From Gammaproteobacteria bacterium 50_400_T64 (lineage in GTDB: Bacteria > Pseudomonadota > Gammaproteobacteria > Pseudomonadales > Porticoccaceae), in assembly GCA_002162755.1 (NCBI GenBank), contig MAAS01000019.1:62001-126000 (forward strand): a DNA stretch of 64,000 nt, given 5' to 3'. Position 1 is the first letter of the stretch, and each line of letters opens with the position of its first letter. The notes beneath the pieces were generated by a model. That model saw only the letters and a list, made by a program, of their open reading frames with translations, had not been told where the DNA came from and searched no databases. Shown here piece after piece: positions 9,027 through 17,693 of this stretch. The position numbers were made by a program, and so were the translations under genes.

Positions 9027-9767
9027 CTATTGAGGTGCTGATATTTGATCGAAACAACGACACAGATGATTAAGCAAACCTATAATATTATCAAACAGTT
9101 GATCATCCGCTATTTTATAACTCACACTGCCACTATTCTTATTATAAACAAGATTGATATCCGTACGCTGTATGTCACTACTACCGCCCGTTATCAAAGG
9201 CACACTCAAGCCACCATTTTTAACAACCACAATTGAATCTTCAGGCAGCACAACCTGCCCCTGCTCATTGTTTATATAAAGACCCATCTGCCCTAACCGC
9301 CGTGCCAAAGTCGTGATGGCGTCAATCATGCGCTGATTTTGAACACGAAACAAAACGTCATCCTTAGATACGCGCTGATACATGTACTGCTCAGCAATTT
9401 CTGTACCGAGGCGCATAACCTCAACAGAGGATAGGTCCTCGCCAGTCAGGAAAGCATCAAATTCATCATCTGTTTCTATAAATAGCAAACCGTAGCGCTG
9501 TTTATTTGAATGATGTCCCGCATTACAAACAACAGCGCAACCAGAAGTACTTAAACCACCAGAGCTCAGTTCAAAATCTATTTTTTGTAGTAATGAAAGC
9601 TTAAAACCAGGCGACAGCAGCGCCATTCCATTGGCACTTAAATCGATTAAATTCAAATCATAACGCCATGGATTAAACCCTAATCCACGTCGACGTATTT
9701 TTACAGCAGAATTTAAGGCCGGGAGCCGCTGCTCCAGGCGTTGTTCTGATAGAACATTGTTAGTCAA
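9027..9767 (-). CDS. PilZ domain protein
   Basis: The 246-residue product carries the c-di-GMP-binding PilZ signature near its N-terminus: an RxxxR motif at residues 10-14 and DLSANG (the D/NxSxxG motif) at 42-47, followed by beta-strand-rich sequence. The C-terminal half is not a family I recognise. Translation probably starts at TTG, since AGGA lies 7 nt upstream. It lies between the prepilin gene and the mshM-like gene, and with the MshEN repeats of the ATPase it gives the locus a second likely c-di-GMP input. Binding itself is inferred from motifs only. Confidence 0.75.
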   Translation of the reverse strand: MTNNVLSEQRLEQRLPALNSAVKIRRRGLGFNPWRYDLNLIDLSANGMALLSPGFKLSLLQKIDFELSSGGLSTSGCAVVCNAGHHSNKQRYGLLFIETDDEFDAFLTGEDLSSVEVMRLGTEIAEQYMYQRVSKDDVLFRVQNQRMIDAITTLARRLGQMGLYINNEQGQVVLPEDSIVVVKNGGLSVPLITGGSSDIQRTDINLVYNKNSGSVSYKIADDQLFDNIIGLLNHLCRCFDQISAPQ

Positions 9768-9806
9768 ATGATCATCCTGATAAAGCTAACAAGCTATTGA
9801 AAGCCC

Positions 9807-9826
9807 GCCGGCGAGTCACCACCGGC
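9807..9826 (-). terminator. Possible attenuator hairpin between prepilin and PilZ genes
   Basis: Read on the minus strand, GCCGGTGG pairs with TCGCCGGC around a TGAC loop, with two or three G-T pairs. It is followed by GGGCTTTC, not a T-run. It sits just downstream of the prepilin stop codon and could reduce read-through into the PilZ and mshM-like genes, leaving the pilin as the most abundant product. Confidence 0.3.
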
Positions 9827-9842
9827 ATTAAGTAAGGCCCTA

Positions 9843-10460
9843 CTAAAGGGCAACTTGAAGTGTAACTGTGGTTGTCAAGTTATAGTCTGCGCCAGTTGCA
9901 CCGTAAACACTTATGTCGCCAGAGTTAGCCTTGCCATCGTCAAACTCATTATCATAGCGCTGGGCCACATCACCAGGCAGAGCATAAACCGTAATTTTAT
10001 GTTCATAAATACCATTTCCCCAGTTCCCGTATCCGACCCCCTTCACGGGACCACCATAACTGTGTGTTGGGTTAGCCGCTTCGCCATCCAGAGTAGGGTC
10101 ACCAGCAATCATTCCTGCGTAGCGTAAATGGGACCATACACGGCATGCCTCTTCGCCTGTCGCATTACAATGACCCCCATCGATTTTCCCACTACCATTA
10201 CCTTGCACAGTTCCAGCAGGAAGGGCACTGACATTCAACAAATCACCCGGTAAACCACGATACTGATCCTGGAAAGTTAAAACTGCCGCACGAACACTAT
10301 CGATATGTTTGACGAAGTTTTTATATTTAGCATTGTCAATCAGCGACTGCCCCTTGAGCACACCACCAAGAATCAAGCCAATAATTACCAATACGATAGC
10401 AATTTCAACCAGAGTAAAACCCGATTGACGGGCCTTTTTAGAAAATCTTTTTGTATTCAT
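9843..10460 (-). CDS. Type IV prepilin, candidate major pilin of the MSHA-like system
   Basis: The 205-residue product has a short basic leader, MNTKRFSKKARQSG, cleaved before F15 by a prepilin peptidase, then FTLVEIAIVLVIIGLILGG with the conserved glutamate at mature position 5. The C-terminal part carries DNEFDDGKANSGDI, like the D-x-K-x-DDG-x-x-x-x-G element of many pseudopilins. I place the start at the third codon of the open frame (ATG at 10460) because AAGGA lies 5 nt upstream. About 100 bp of AT-rich DNA separates it from the preceding gene, so it may have its own promoter, as expected for the main subunit. No prepilin peptidase gene is in the window. Confidence 0.85.
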   Translation of the reverse strand: MNTKRFSKKARQSGFTLVEIAIVLVIIGLILGGVLKGQSLIDNAKYKNFVKHIDSVRAAVLTFQDQYRGLPGDLLNVSALPAGTVQGNGSGKIDGGHCNATGEEACRVWSHLRYAGMIAGDPTLDGEAANPTHSYGGPVKGVGYGNWGNGIYEHKITVYALPGDVAQRYDNEFDDGKANSGDISVYGATGADYNLTTTVTLQVAL

Positions 10461-10538
10461 CACCATCCTTTATATGAACAAATAATTAATTAATCGTACG
10501 ATGCTAGTATACAAATCAATACGGCAATTAATACTTCT

Positions 10539-10550
10539 ATACATATGTAT
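10539..10550. promoter_or_regulatory. 12-bp palindrome upstream of the prepilin gene
   Basis: ATACATATGTAT is a perfect palindrome in an AT-rich 100-bp gap between the two prepilin genes. It lies about 80 bp upstream of the 10460 start and could be an operator for a separate pilin promoter. I see no convincing -35/-10 pair, so this is only suggestive. Confidence 0.25.
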
Positions 10551-10561
10551 TGTGAGCCGTG

Positions 10562-11269
10562 TCACGGCAGTAATGCCGCTGAAACCATTTTACTTTTTAG
10601 CACATGGGGTGGAACCCAAATAAGCAAATCATCGAAAGTCGATGCTGAATTAGACGAATAGATCCGGTCAATAAAAACAGAATCCCCATCAGTATTTTCA
10701 GCCTCATCCGCGCTAGATGTTGTGGCCCAGTTCTTTCCATGTGAAATCACAATGGCGGGTAATAAGAGCGCAACAGGATTCCCCCCCGCTCCATCTAGCA
10801 CTGTGATACTACCTGCAGAACAAAGCGAAAATGAAATACCAGGCGTGGATGCCGAGCACCCAGTGCCATCACTTGCATCAGCAAAGTTACTACTGGCTCG
10901 ATAAGTAAAGGCTTGCCCCCAGGCATCTATTTGACCCAGACCCATATCTACCCATGGAAAGTCTCCTTCGGCATTAGAGCAAGTTACAGCACCATCGCCC
11001 ACACCATCACCATCAACATCTGGACAGGGCAAGCGCCCATTACTAAGTGCAAAGCCTATTAGTGCCTCGCGTATATCTTCAAGTTGTCTGCCTGTGGAAT
11101 CCCTGTCTTTTTTTTCCATTTGAATCGACAAGGGAATGAGAGATCCACCAATGAGCAAGCCTAAAACAACCATAACCACAGCCATTTCGAGCAAAGTAAA
11201 TCCAGATTGACAATTCTTAAAAAAAGTTACGCCACTCTTATTTACCGACAAACAGCTATCTCCTCGCAT
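10562..11269 (-). CDS. Prepilin-like minor subunit with LPCPDxDGDG motif
   Basis: The 235-residue protein has a 23-residue leader ending in SG, then FTLLEMAVVMVVLGLLIGG with the E5 residue, so it should be processed by a prepilin peptidase. The soluble domain opens with LPCPDVDGDG at 80-89, then C97 and GDFPWVDMGLGQIDAWG. The DVDGDG loop resembles a calcium-binding loop, and C82/C97 could form a disulfide. The neighbouring gene encodes the same motif set. AAGG lies about 8 nt before the ATG. Probably a minor or tip pilin. I cannot assign a named Msh protein. Confidence 0.78.
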   Translation of the reverse strand: MRGDSCLSVNKSGVTFFKNCQSGFTLLEMAVVMVVLGLLIGGSLIPLSIQMEKKDRDSTGRQLEDIREALIGFALSNGRLPCPDVDGDGVGDGAVTCSNAEGDFPWVDMGLGQIDAWGQAFTYRASSNFADASDGTGCSASTPGISFSLCSAGSITVLDGAGGNPVALLLPAIVISHGKNWATTSSADEAENTDGDSVFIDRIYSSNSASTFDDLLIWVPPHVLKSKMVSAALLP

Positions 11270-11290
11270 TACTCATACCTTTTCCTGTCG

Positions 11291-12031
11291 CTACAAATCA
11301 CCTGGCAATATGGCAACCAGGGTGTCATTAAAATTGACAAGCGCATCAACTTGTTGCGGAGCTGTTATAAACCCTGGTGGCAGAGAATTATTAATAGCCC
11401 CTAATGTATCCATATAATTGACAGCTTGATTGACAGCATTGCTCAACAGTGAGCTGCCACATTCGGTACGACTACCTAATGCCATCGTTCTTGACTGCCC
11501 AAGCAATACACTTCCGGGCGCGGCAATTACAGCAACAGCATTTGCAGAAATAACCTGACTGGGATTGTTAAGCGTAAAGTCACCGGCAGGCAACGATGGA
11601 TCAATACTTGGGACTACGCCAGCCCCTTGTTTATAAGATGAAGAAACAAAATATCGCAAGCAAGTAGCACTAGCATCTCTGAGAGGAGGTAAACCAAGTG
11701 TCTGCCATGGCAACCAGCCTTCCGCACTTGAAGTGCCACAAGGCGTTTCTTCGAGGCCATCACCATCCAGGTCTGGGCACGGAAGATAACGGTGTCTGAG
11801 ACCTGTGGCACTACTCAAGTCTGTATCAGAAAGTCGACTATAGGCAATTAGTGCAACCTTAGCCTGAGAAAGAACTACCGAATTTTTATAAGGTCTATCA
11901 AGTAATCCCTGTAGTCGGCTCGTCCCTGTCAGTAAAAATGAAGCGGCACTAATAGTGATGATCATCAGCAAAATAAGAAGTGCCGCTCCGCTATTCAAGG
12001 CTGGCTGACTAATTTTAAGCGACCGAGACAC
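11291..12031 (-). CDS. PilX/MshP-like pilus protein with LPCPDxDGDG motif
   Basis: The 246-residue product has an N-terminal hydrophobic helix after SG (ALNSG then AALLILLMIITISAASFLL), like PilX or MshP minor pilins, which have a degenerate prepilin site without the usual E5. The following domain holds LPCPDLDGDG at 83-92, a cysteine at 98 and EGWLPWQTLGL, matching the layout of the adjacent prepilin. The two proteins therefore look like diverged partners. It lies 8 bp after the MshK-like gene and 21 bp before the next prepilin, clearly in one operon. Confidence 0.65.
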   Translation of the reverse strand: MSRSLKISQPALNSGAALLILLMIITISAASFLLTGTSRLQGLLDRPYKNSVVLSQAKVALIAYSRLSDTDLSSATGLRHRYLPCPDLDGDGLEETPCGTSSAEGWLPWQTLGLPPLRDASATCLRYFVSSSYKQGAGVVPSIDPSLPAGDFTLNNPSQVISANAVAVIAAPGSVLLGQSRTMALGSRTECGSSLLSNAVNQAVNYMDTLGAINNSLPPGFITAPQQVDALVNFNDTLVAILPGDL

Positions 12032-12039
12032 AGGGTAAT

Positions 12040-12549
12040 CTATTCTATTTCAGACATAGTTTCTGAAAAGCTTTCACCATCATCAACCAAAAGACTTTCG
12101 GACGAATAAGGCTTGTGGTTAATACTGCGATAGTTTTCACTGATGCCTCCACCATCAATAGCAAAGCGTTGTCCGGGTTTTAGTAATAGAGGCGCGCTAG
12201 ATGTTGATAACTTTAGGATCACAGAGTTTTCAACAAGCTTATTAGCATCGATAGTGACACCAGCAACAGCGGGTCTTTGAGTAATATCACCATTGACCCA
12301 AATAGTATTTGGGCCACCATGCCGTTTAACGAGGCCATCCAAAACCAGGATGCTTCTCTCATCAGCTGATGTATTAGCCCGAATAACAGACATAGAATAA
12401 GGCTTCAACCCTTTGCGCTGCCGATCAAGTTTTAGACGCTCTTGTGATGTCGTCATTAGGTCACCAAATGAAAAACCAGGTGTCGATACAATAAATAATA
12501 ATATGAGAATGCCAGCTTGCCGAATTATTAACACACCACACCACCTCAT
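12040..12549 (-). CDS. MshK-like periplasmic assembly protein
   Basis: The 169-residue product begins with a hydrophobic signal or anchor (about 6-28) and contains ILVLDGLVKRHGGPNTIWVNG and LLLKPGQRF, the sort of short beta domain found in MshK, PilP and GspC homology regions that link inner-membrane parts to the secretin. Its position after the PilO-like gene supports an MshK role. It overlaps that gene by 4 bp. Sequence similarity to named families is weak by eye, so the name rests mainly on layout. Confidence 0.55.
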   Translation of the reverse strand: MRWCGVLIIRQAGILILLFIVSTPGFSFGDLMTTSQERLKLDRQRKGLKPYSMSVIRANTSADERSILVLDGLVKRHGGPNTIWVNGDITQRPAVAGVTIDANKLVENSVILKLSTSSAPLLLKPGQRFAIDGGGISENYRSINHKPYSSESLLVDDGESFSETMSEIE

Positions 12550-13169
12550 GGCTCACCGCCCATTTGCTGAGTAGAAAGACCCTGGTATTTCGCTGTATAC
12601 AAAGAAATATCGCAATTAGCACTAAAATTATGTACGCCTGAAATATCAAAGTTTTTAGCAATTTTACTAAGCTCGCAGTGCTCAATAACAAGCAAGCCCG
12701 ATGACAAACTCTCAAGATCTTGTATCAGTGTCACCAAATCCCCTTCATGAAGAAGGCTCGATTCAAAACTAAGTGAAGATTGTAAGAGGTCTACATTATT
12801 AGGGGGTAAAAACCGTTCACTCTCAGCCTGACGCTGGGGGTCGATTTGATACCCTAAGTTTGGAAGTTGTAACCTTTTCGCGGTGCGTTCAAGTTGCTCA
12901 ATCCAGGATAAACGATTCTCTTTATCTAGAAACCCGCTTGACGATAAGGATTTAAAATCTTCGTGGTATCTCTCGATAAGTAAAGTATCATTCAACAAAC
13001 TCGCAGTAGCACTTTTCTTGACGCTAATTTTGTTTTCATAAAGACGATTTTCATCACGAGCACGATCAAGCTTCATATCGCTCAAGTAGGCCAGCCCTAA
13101 ACAAAGTACGACGACGCAAGAAAAAACCCCAAGCCTGCCTCGAATCAGCAAAAATTGAATATCAAGCAT
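12546..13169 (-). CDS. PilO/MshJ-like inner-membrane pilus protein
   Basis: The 207-residue protein has one N-terminal membrane helix (about 11-30), a coiled-coil stretch (about 33-75) and a small alpha/beta domain, the standard PilO/GspM/MshJ plan. It would pair with the PilN-like half of the preceding gene product to form the inner-membrane alignment complex between ATPase platform and secretin. It overlaps the upstream gene by 8 bp and the downstream one by 4 bp, which suggests translational coupling. Confidence 0.6.
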   Translation of the reverse strand: MLDIQFLLIRGRLGVFSCVVVLCLGLAYLSDMKLDRARDENRLYENKISVKKSATASLLNDTLLIERYHEDFKSLSSSGFLDKENRLSWIEQLERTAKRLQLPNLGYQIDPQRQAESERFLPPNNVDLLQSSLSFESSLLHEGDLVTLIQDLESLSSGLLVIEHCELSKIAKNFDISGVHNFSANCDISLYTAKYQGLSTQQMGGEP

Positions 13170-14775
13170 TAGGAGCCTTTTTTATTAAAGTGACATCGAG
13201 GGAAAATCCAGGAATCACTTGACTCGACAGGGAACGGCTTGCCTTAATGTTTGAATCTATGTCCAAAGGCAATTTAGTCACAACAACACTTTCCACATCA
13301 TCCTGGCGACTAAGACTATTTTTCAATGACTCAATAAGCTCGATAGACCCCCGGTAATCACCCGCAAAATTATTAACTGTCCCTTCAATGCTAATGATAA
13401 CCCTGGCTTCATCTACTAGTGAAGCCGAATCCATATCGCTGGAAGCTCCCATATCGTCCACGGAATAATCACGCTCGCTCCTACCCATAGGAGCATTTTT
13501 CTGCGAAACCATAGCCTCACCAAGCCTGCCAATACGCCATTTAATTTTTGACAAATTTAAATCATCAAAATTAGAAAAGCTCTTACTTATTACGGTAAAA
13601 ACATGTCCCGGAAGAGATTCTGAATAGCCAACTTGTTGCCGGAGATCAACCATACTTTGCATTTCTTGTGGTGATACACCAACATAGCGGTGTCTTTCCT
13701 GATAAGACTTAAGCTCATCTTCAACTTGCGAGTATTTAACTTTCAGTATCTCAGCTGATTTTTCAATATCATTCAGGCTCTTTAAATCATGGGCTATAAC
13801 AGCAAACATTAGTGCCACAACAGGAACACAAGCCCTAGTGAGCGCTCTATTGATTTTTTGATGCTTATGATGAAGGTTTAGCGCCATAGGCTTGTAGTGC
13901 GATTTTATAGAAAACTGCTTTGCAATTAAAAATGATCCTAGCGCCGATAAACCCCGAGCTAAAGGTAATGAATCGCAGCCATTTTGAGAATATAAATCTG
14001 TAGAATCAACATATAAATAATCACAATGAGAGGCGCTAGCCTGACACTTCAAAATTGAGTCAAGGGCAGGAGGAAGAACCATCAGAACCTCCATGCGCTC
14101 ACCGGTAACAAAGGTTTTTTTATTATTCAGATATTGCCAGGTTCGTTCAATTTCTTTACGAAATCGATCCGCAACTTTATCAATATCACTCGTTAGAATG
14201 GATGTTTGACGACTAAATATTAAATGCCCTTCATCAACAAAAGATTGTCGAAAAACATAGCGACCATCATGCTCCTCATCACATGACACAACAAGGGTTT
14301 GCGGCTTGTGAACTATGGCCTGAATCGTCTTGCCGGCGAGTAAAGGCAAGGAATATACGCCAGCTATTTCAACCCCCTGCTTGACTATAAAGTCAATCGC
14401 AGGATCAACGGGAGAAGAGTCCGCAATACCCGACATGGAATATATATCATCGTACCGACCAAGCTTCAATCGTCGAACATGATCAGCATATGAATACTGT
14501 CCTGAAGGAAAAAGCTTCTCAAGCTTTCTCTTAATGAGACGCTTTCGGTCACCCCCAATTACATGGGGTAATTGTTCTTGATGATAATCTTCACATGACA
14601 GATCTAACAATAAATAATTGGGCTTTATTTTATAATCATCAACCTGAGCACTGAAACGTACCTGGCTTGACTTATCAGCAAATTCAAAAGTATCAACAAC
14701 ACTAACCGTACTTGATGAACAAGCATAAATCGTCAAACAACTATCACTAAGGCAAAAAACTGTTTTTGTTTTCAT
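13162..14775 (-). CDS. Fused PilM/PilN-like (MshI-like) protein
   Basis: The 537-residue product appears to join two functions that are usually separate. Residues 1 to about 290 look like a divergent actin-fold PilM/MshI domain (for example YLLLDLSCEDY, then PLARGLSALG near 271-280). A membrane helix lies at about 313-329, followed by a coiled coil and a PilN-like ferredoxin-fold domain with an ISIEGTVNNF-type segment and VESVVVTKLPLD. It starts one base before the end of the mshG-like gene (TGATG junction). It should recruit the ATPase side of the machine to the PilO-like protein. Confidence 0.65.
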   Translation of the reverse strand: MKTKTVFCLSDSCLTIYACSSSTVSVVDTFEFADKSSQVRFSAQVDDYKIKPNYLLLDLSCEDYHQEQLPHVIGGDRKRLIKRKLEKLFPSGQYSYADHVRRLKLGRYDDIYSMSGIADSSPVDPAIDFIVKQGVEIAGVYSLPLLAGKTIQAIVHKPQTLVVSCDEEHDGRYVFRQSFVDEGHLIFSRQTSILTSDIDKVADRFRKEIERTWQYLNNKKTFVTGERMEVLMVLPPALDSILKCQASASHCDYLYVDSTDLYSQNGCDSLPLARGLSALGSFLIAKQFSIKSHYKPMALNLHHKHQKINRALTRACVPVVALMFAVIAHDLKSLNDIEKSAEILKVKYSQVEDELKSYQERHRYVGVSPQEMQSMVDLRQQVGYSESLPGHVFTVISKSFSNFDDLNLSKIKWRIGRLGEAMVSQKNAPMGRSERDYSVDDMGASSDMDSASLVDEARVIISIEGTVNNFAGDYRGSIELIESLKNSLSRQDDVESVVVTKLPLDIDSNIKASRSLSSQVIPGFSLDVTLIKKAPNA

Positions 14776-15980
14776 CAGAATTGAATCGTACTAATAATGT
14801 CATAAATAGGGCCCAATACTGCAAGCATAATCCAGCCGAGTATAATACCCATTATGACGGTCATGACTGGCTCTATCATCACCTGTATTTTATCGACTAA
14901 GTCCGTTACATCTCGACTATAAAAATCGCTAATTCTCAGCAATGAATCACCCAAATCCCCCGTTTGCTCACCTACATTAAGCATTCTCAGTACTAAAGGC
15001 GGAAAAATTTCTGCTGCTGAAAATGCATCGGAAAGGCTTTCACCCGACGATATTTTACTCCGTATATCCTCCAGCTCTTCTTCAACATACACATTTGAAA
15101 CAACACTACCACTGATTGCAAGGCAATCTAGGACACTAATACCCGCATCATAAAGAAGAGCAAAACTTTTACAAAATCTAGACAAAATTAACTTGTTAAT
15201 TGCCTCTCCAAACAGTGGGATACGCAACTTATACCTATCAAATAAATATCTTGACCTAGCATTTCTTTTTAGAATCAACTTGATCATCATGAAAATAAAT
15301 ATCGGCGATAGAACAACAACCATCCAATGATTTACAAAAACATCAGAAACGACAATAAGAGCTCGTGTCAATAATGGTATTTCCTGATTCATCGATGAAA
15401 TAAAGCCAATCAACTGCGGGACAAGATAGATCATCAAAAAACAAACAACACCAAAAACTATAATGCTAACAAACAAGGGGTAGGTTATTAATTTTTTTGT
15501 TTTTTTAATTATATTATCTTGCCATTCAATAATATCTTTCAGCTCGCCAAATATCTCCCCCATATTACCCGACTCTTCACCTGCCCTAATAAGACTAACC
15601 ATCAAGTCAGTAAAAACCGCCTTATGCTCCTGAATTGCACCAGACAGAGTTTGGCCTGCTGAAATATCGTCAACAAGGCTACTGAGAACCTTGCGCATTG
15701 GATCTGATGATTCACTATCACGCATTTCAACCAGTGTATCGACAATCGGGATTCCAGCATCAGCCATTTGTTCAAGATACATAAAAAAAACAATTAATTG
15801 TCGTCGTGTTATTTTTCGACGAGAGAAAATATCCAGACCTTTTTTTCTTATTTTCGCACTAACAAAATAAAATCCCTGATTATCCAGGCGATACTCAAGA
15901 TCATCGATATTATTGGCTTCGATATTTCCGACAATTTTTTTGCCCCTGGCATCGATTGCCTTATAGGTATACTCATGCAT
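14775..15980 (-). CDS. mshG: MshG/PilC/GspF-like platform protein
   Basis: This 401-residue inner-membrane protein has the two T2SSF repeats typical of PilC, GspF and MshG. The first (about residues 55-180) contains VFFMYLEQMADAGIPIVDTL and the second (about 255-380) contains FCKSFALLYDAGISVLDCL. Membrane segments are visible at about 165-190, 210-230 and 370-390. It starts MHEYTYKAIDARGKKIVGNIEA, the normal family N-terminus. The spacing to the ATPase gene upstream is 3 bp. It forms the rotor on which the ATPase acts to add pilin subunits. Confidence 0.9.
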   Translation of the reverse strand: MHEYTYKAIDARGKKIVGNIEANNIDDLEYRLDNQGFYFVSAKIRKKGLDIFSRRKITRRQLIVFFMYLEQMADAGIPIVDTLVEMRDSESSDPMRKVLSSLVDDISAGQTLSGAIQEHKAVFTDLMVSLIRAGEESGNMGEIFGELKDIIEWQDNIIKKTKKLITYPLFVSIIVFGVVCFLMIYLVPQLIGFISSMNQEIPLLTRALIVVSDVFVNHWMVVVLSPIFIFMMIKLILKRNARSRYLFDRYKLRIPLFGEAINKLILSRFCKSFALLYDAGISVLDCLAISGSVVSNVYVEEELEDIRSKISSGESLSDAFSAAEIFPPLVLRMLNVGEQTGDLGDSLLRISDFYSRDVTDLVDKIQVMIEPVMTVIMGIILGWIMLAVLGPIYDIISTIQF

Positions 15981-15983
15981 TAT

Positions 15984-17693
15984 TTATGCACTCAACCTTG
16001 AGCTAAAATCAACAACTCTAGACACTTCATCCAGGGTTGTCTCACCATTCTTCACCCGTCCTATTGCATCATCTACCAAGCGAAGAAAGCCCTTAGTAAC
16101 CGCTAGTTTATTAATCTCTCTTGTGGATGCCATATTCGTAATGAGGTCATCAAGATCTTCATCCATTTTTAATATTTCCAATAGAGATAAACGACCTTTG
16201 TAACCTTGTTGGTGGCAGTTATTACATCCTACTGCACGGTATATTTGAACAGATTCACCATCATCAATATCAAGTAACATTTCTTCCAGTTCATTTGGAC
16301 TATCAGCCACACGGCATTCCATGCATAACTTTCTCACCAAGCGCTGGCCTACAATGCCAATAATATTACCGGCTATCATTCCTGGTTTAACACCCATATC
16401 AAGTAACCTTGCAAATGCACCTATCGCAGAATTCGTATGCAATGTAGAGAAAACTTGGTGGCCCGTCATTGCTGCACGAAAGCCCATGTGCGCCGTATCG
16501 CTATCTCTCATTTCACCAACCAGAATTATATCTGGATCCTGGCGCATTAAAGAGCGTATACCATCAGCAAAATCCATTTTAACCGCAGAATTAATTGACG
16601 ATTGTCGAATCATTGGCATCGGATATTCAACAGGATCTTCCAATGTCATAATATTAACGGTTTCATTGTTTAGATAATTAAGCAATGAATATAAAGTTGT
16701 TGTTTTACCACTTCCTGTTGGCCCCGTAACAAGAATAATCCCCTCGGGTCTAGCCATCATTAATTTAAACAAACTCCGGTGGTGCTCTGTAATATCTAAA
16801 TTTTCCAGAGGGACGATAGCTTTACTTCTGTCTAAAATCCTGAGGACAATATTTTCGCCATGCAATGTAGGCTGGGCAGCCACCCTAAAGTCAATCGGAT
16901 TTCCTGCAATTTTCAAAGATATATGACCGTCTTGAGGCGCTCTCATTTCGGCAATATTCATATCAGATAATACTTTTAAACGCACGACAATCGAAGGCCA
17001 ATACTTTTTATGTAGACTCCTAACCTGGCGCAAAACACCATCAATACGATAACGAACCCGTAAAAAGTTATCCTCAGGTTCGAAATGAATATCTGATGCA
17101 TCCTGCTTTACAGCATCCGTCATAAAGGCATCAACTAGGCGCACTGTTGGGTGACTGTATTCATTCCCCTCAACGGCATTTACCCGCAAATCAATTTCAC
17201 CTGTTTCAATTTCATTGAGTATCCCGTCGATCGACAATTCAAAGCCATAAAATTGATCAATCGCCAGCATAATTTCTGATTCACTGGCCAGTAAGGGTTC
17301 AACACGCACACCTTCAGGTAGTACAACTGCCACTCGGTCGATGGTGAGAATATCAAAGGTATCAGGCATTGCTATAAGTAGCTTTTGTTCGCCCGGCACA
17401 TAACTAATTGGCATGACTTTAAGGCGTGCCGCCAGTGACTTATCAATCATACTTATCGCATCAGGATCGGGGACTACTTCTTGTAAATTAACACTATCCT
17501 GACCTAAGCTTTCGCCTAGCGCTTCTTTTAAAACAGACTCTGTTAAAAACCCTAAGCGTACAAGAACGTTACCCAGCCTTTCATTTTTTTGCTGTTGTTC
17601 AAGAACAGCAATCTTTAACTGATCGGGTGTAATAACCCCACTTTCGATCAGCTGATCGCCAATCCTCTTTCTAACCTTTGGTTGAGCACTCAT
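15984..17693 (-). CDS. mshE: MshE-like assembly ATPase with c-di-GMP-binding N-terminus
   Basis: The 569-residue GspE/PilB-class ATPase powers pilin polymerisation. Walker A is GPTGSGKT (324-331), Walker B lies in DPDIILVGEMRD (386-397), and a four-cysteine zinc site uses C457, C460, C490 and C493. The N-terminus carries two MshEN-type repeats of the RxGxxLxxxGxxxxxxLxxxLxxQ pattern, at 10-34 and 39-63. MshE of Vibrio cholerae binds c-di-GMP through this motif. Binding here is predicted, not shown. The second repeat lacks the final glutamine. The gene overlaps the TPR gene upstream by 4 bp. Confidence 0.92.
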   Translation of the reverse strand: MSAQPKVRKRIGDQLIESGVITPDQLKIAVLEQQQKNERLGNVLVRLGFLTESVLKEALGESLGQDSVNLQEVVPDPDAISMIDKSLAARLKVMPISYVPGEQKLLIAMPDTFDILTIDRVAVVLPEGVRVEPLLASESEIMLAIDQFYGFELSIDGILNEIETGEIDLRVNAVEGNEYSHPTVRLVDAFMTDAVKQDASDIHFEPEDNFLRVRYRIDGVLRQVRSLHKKYWPSIVVRLKVLSDMNIAEMRAPQDGHISLKIAGNPIDFRVAAQPTLHGENIVLRILDRSKAIVPLENLDITEHHRSLFKLMMARPEGIILVTGPTGSGKTTTLYSLLNYLNNETVNIMTLEDPVEYPMPMIRQSSINSAVKMDFADGIRSLMRQDPDIILVGEMRDSDTAHMGFRAAMTGHQVFSTLHTNSAIGAFARLLDMGVKPGMIAGNIIGIVGQRLVRKLCMECRVADSPNELEEMLLDIDDGESVQIYRAVGCNNCHQQGYKGRLSLLEILKMDEDLDDLITNMASTREINKLAVTKGFLRLVDDAIGRVKNGETTLDEVSRVVDFSSRLSA

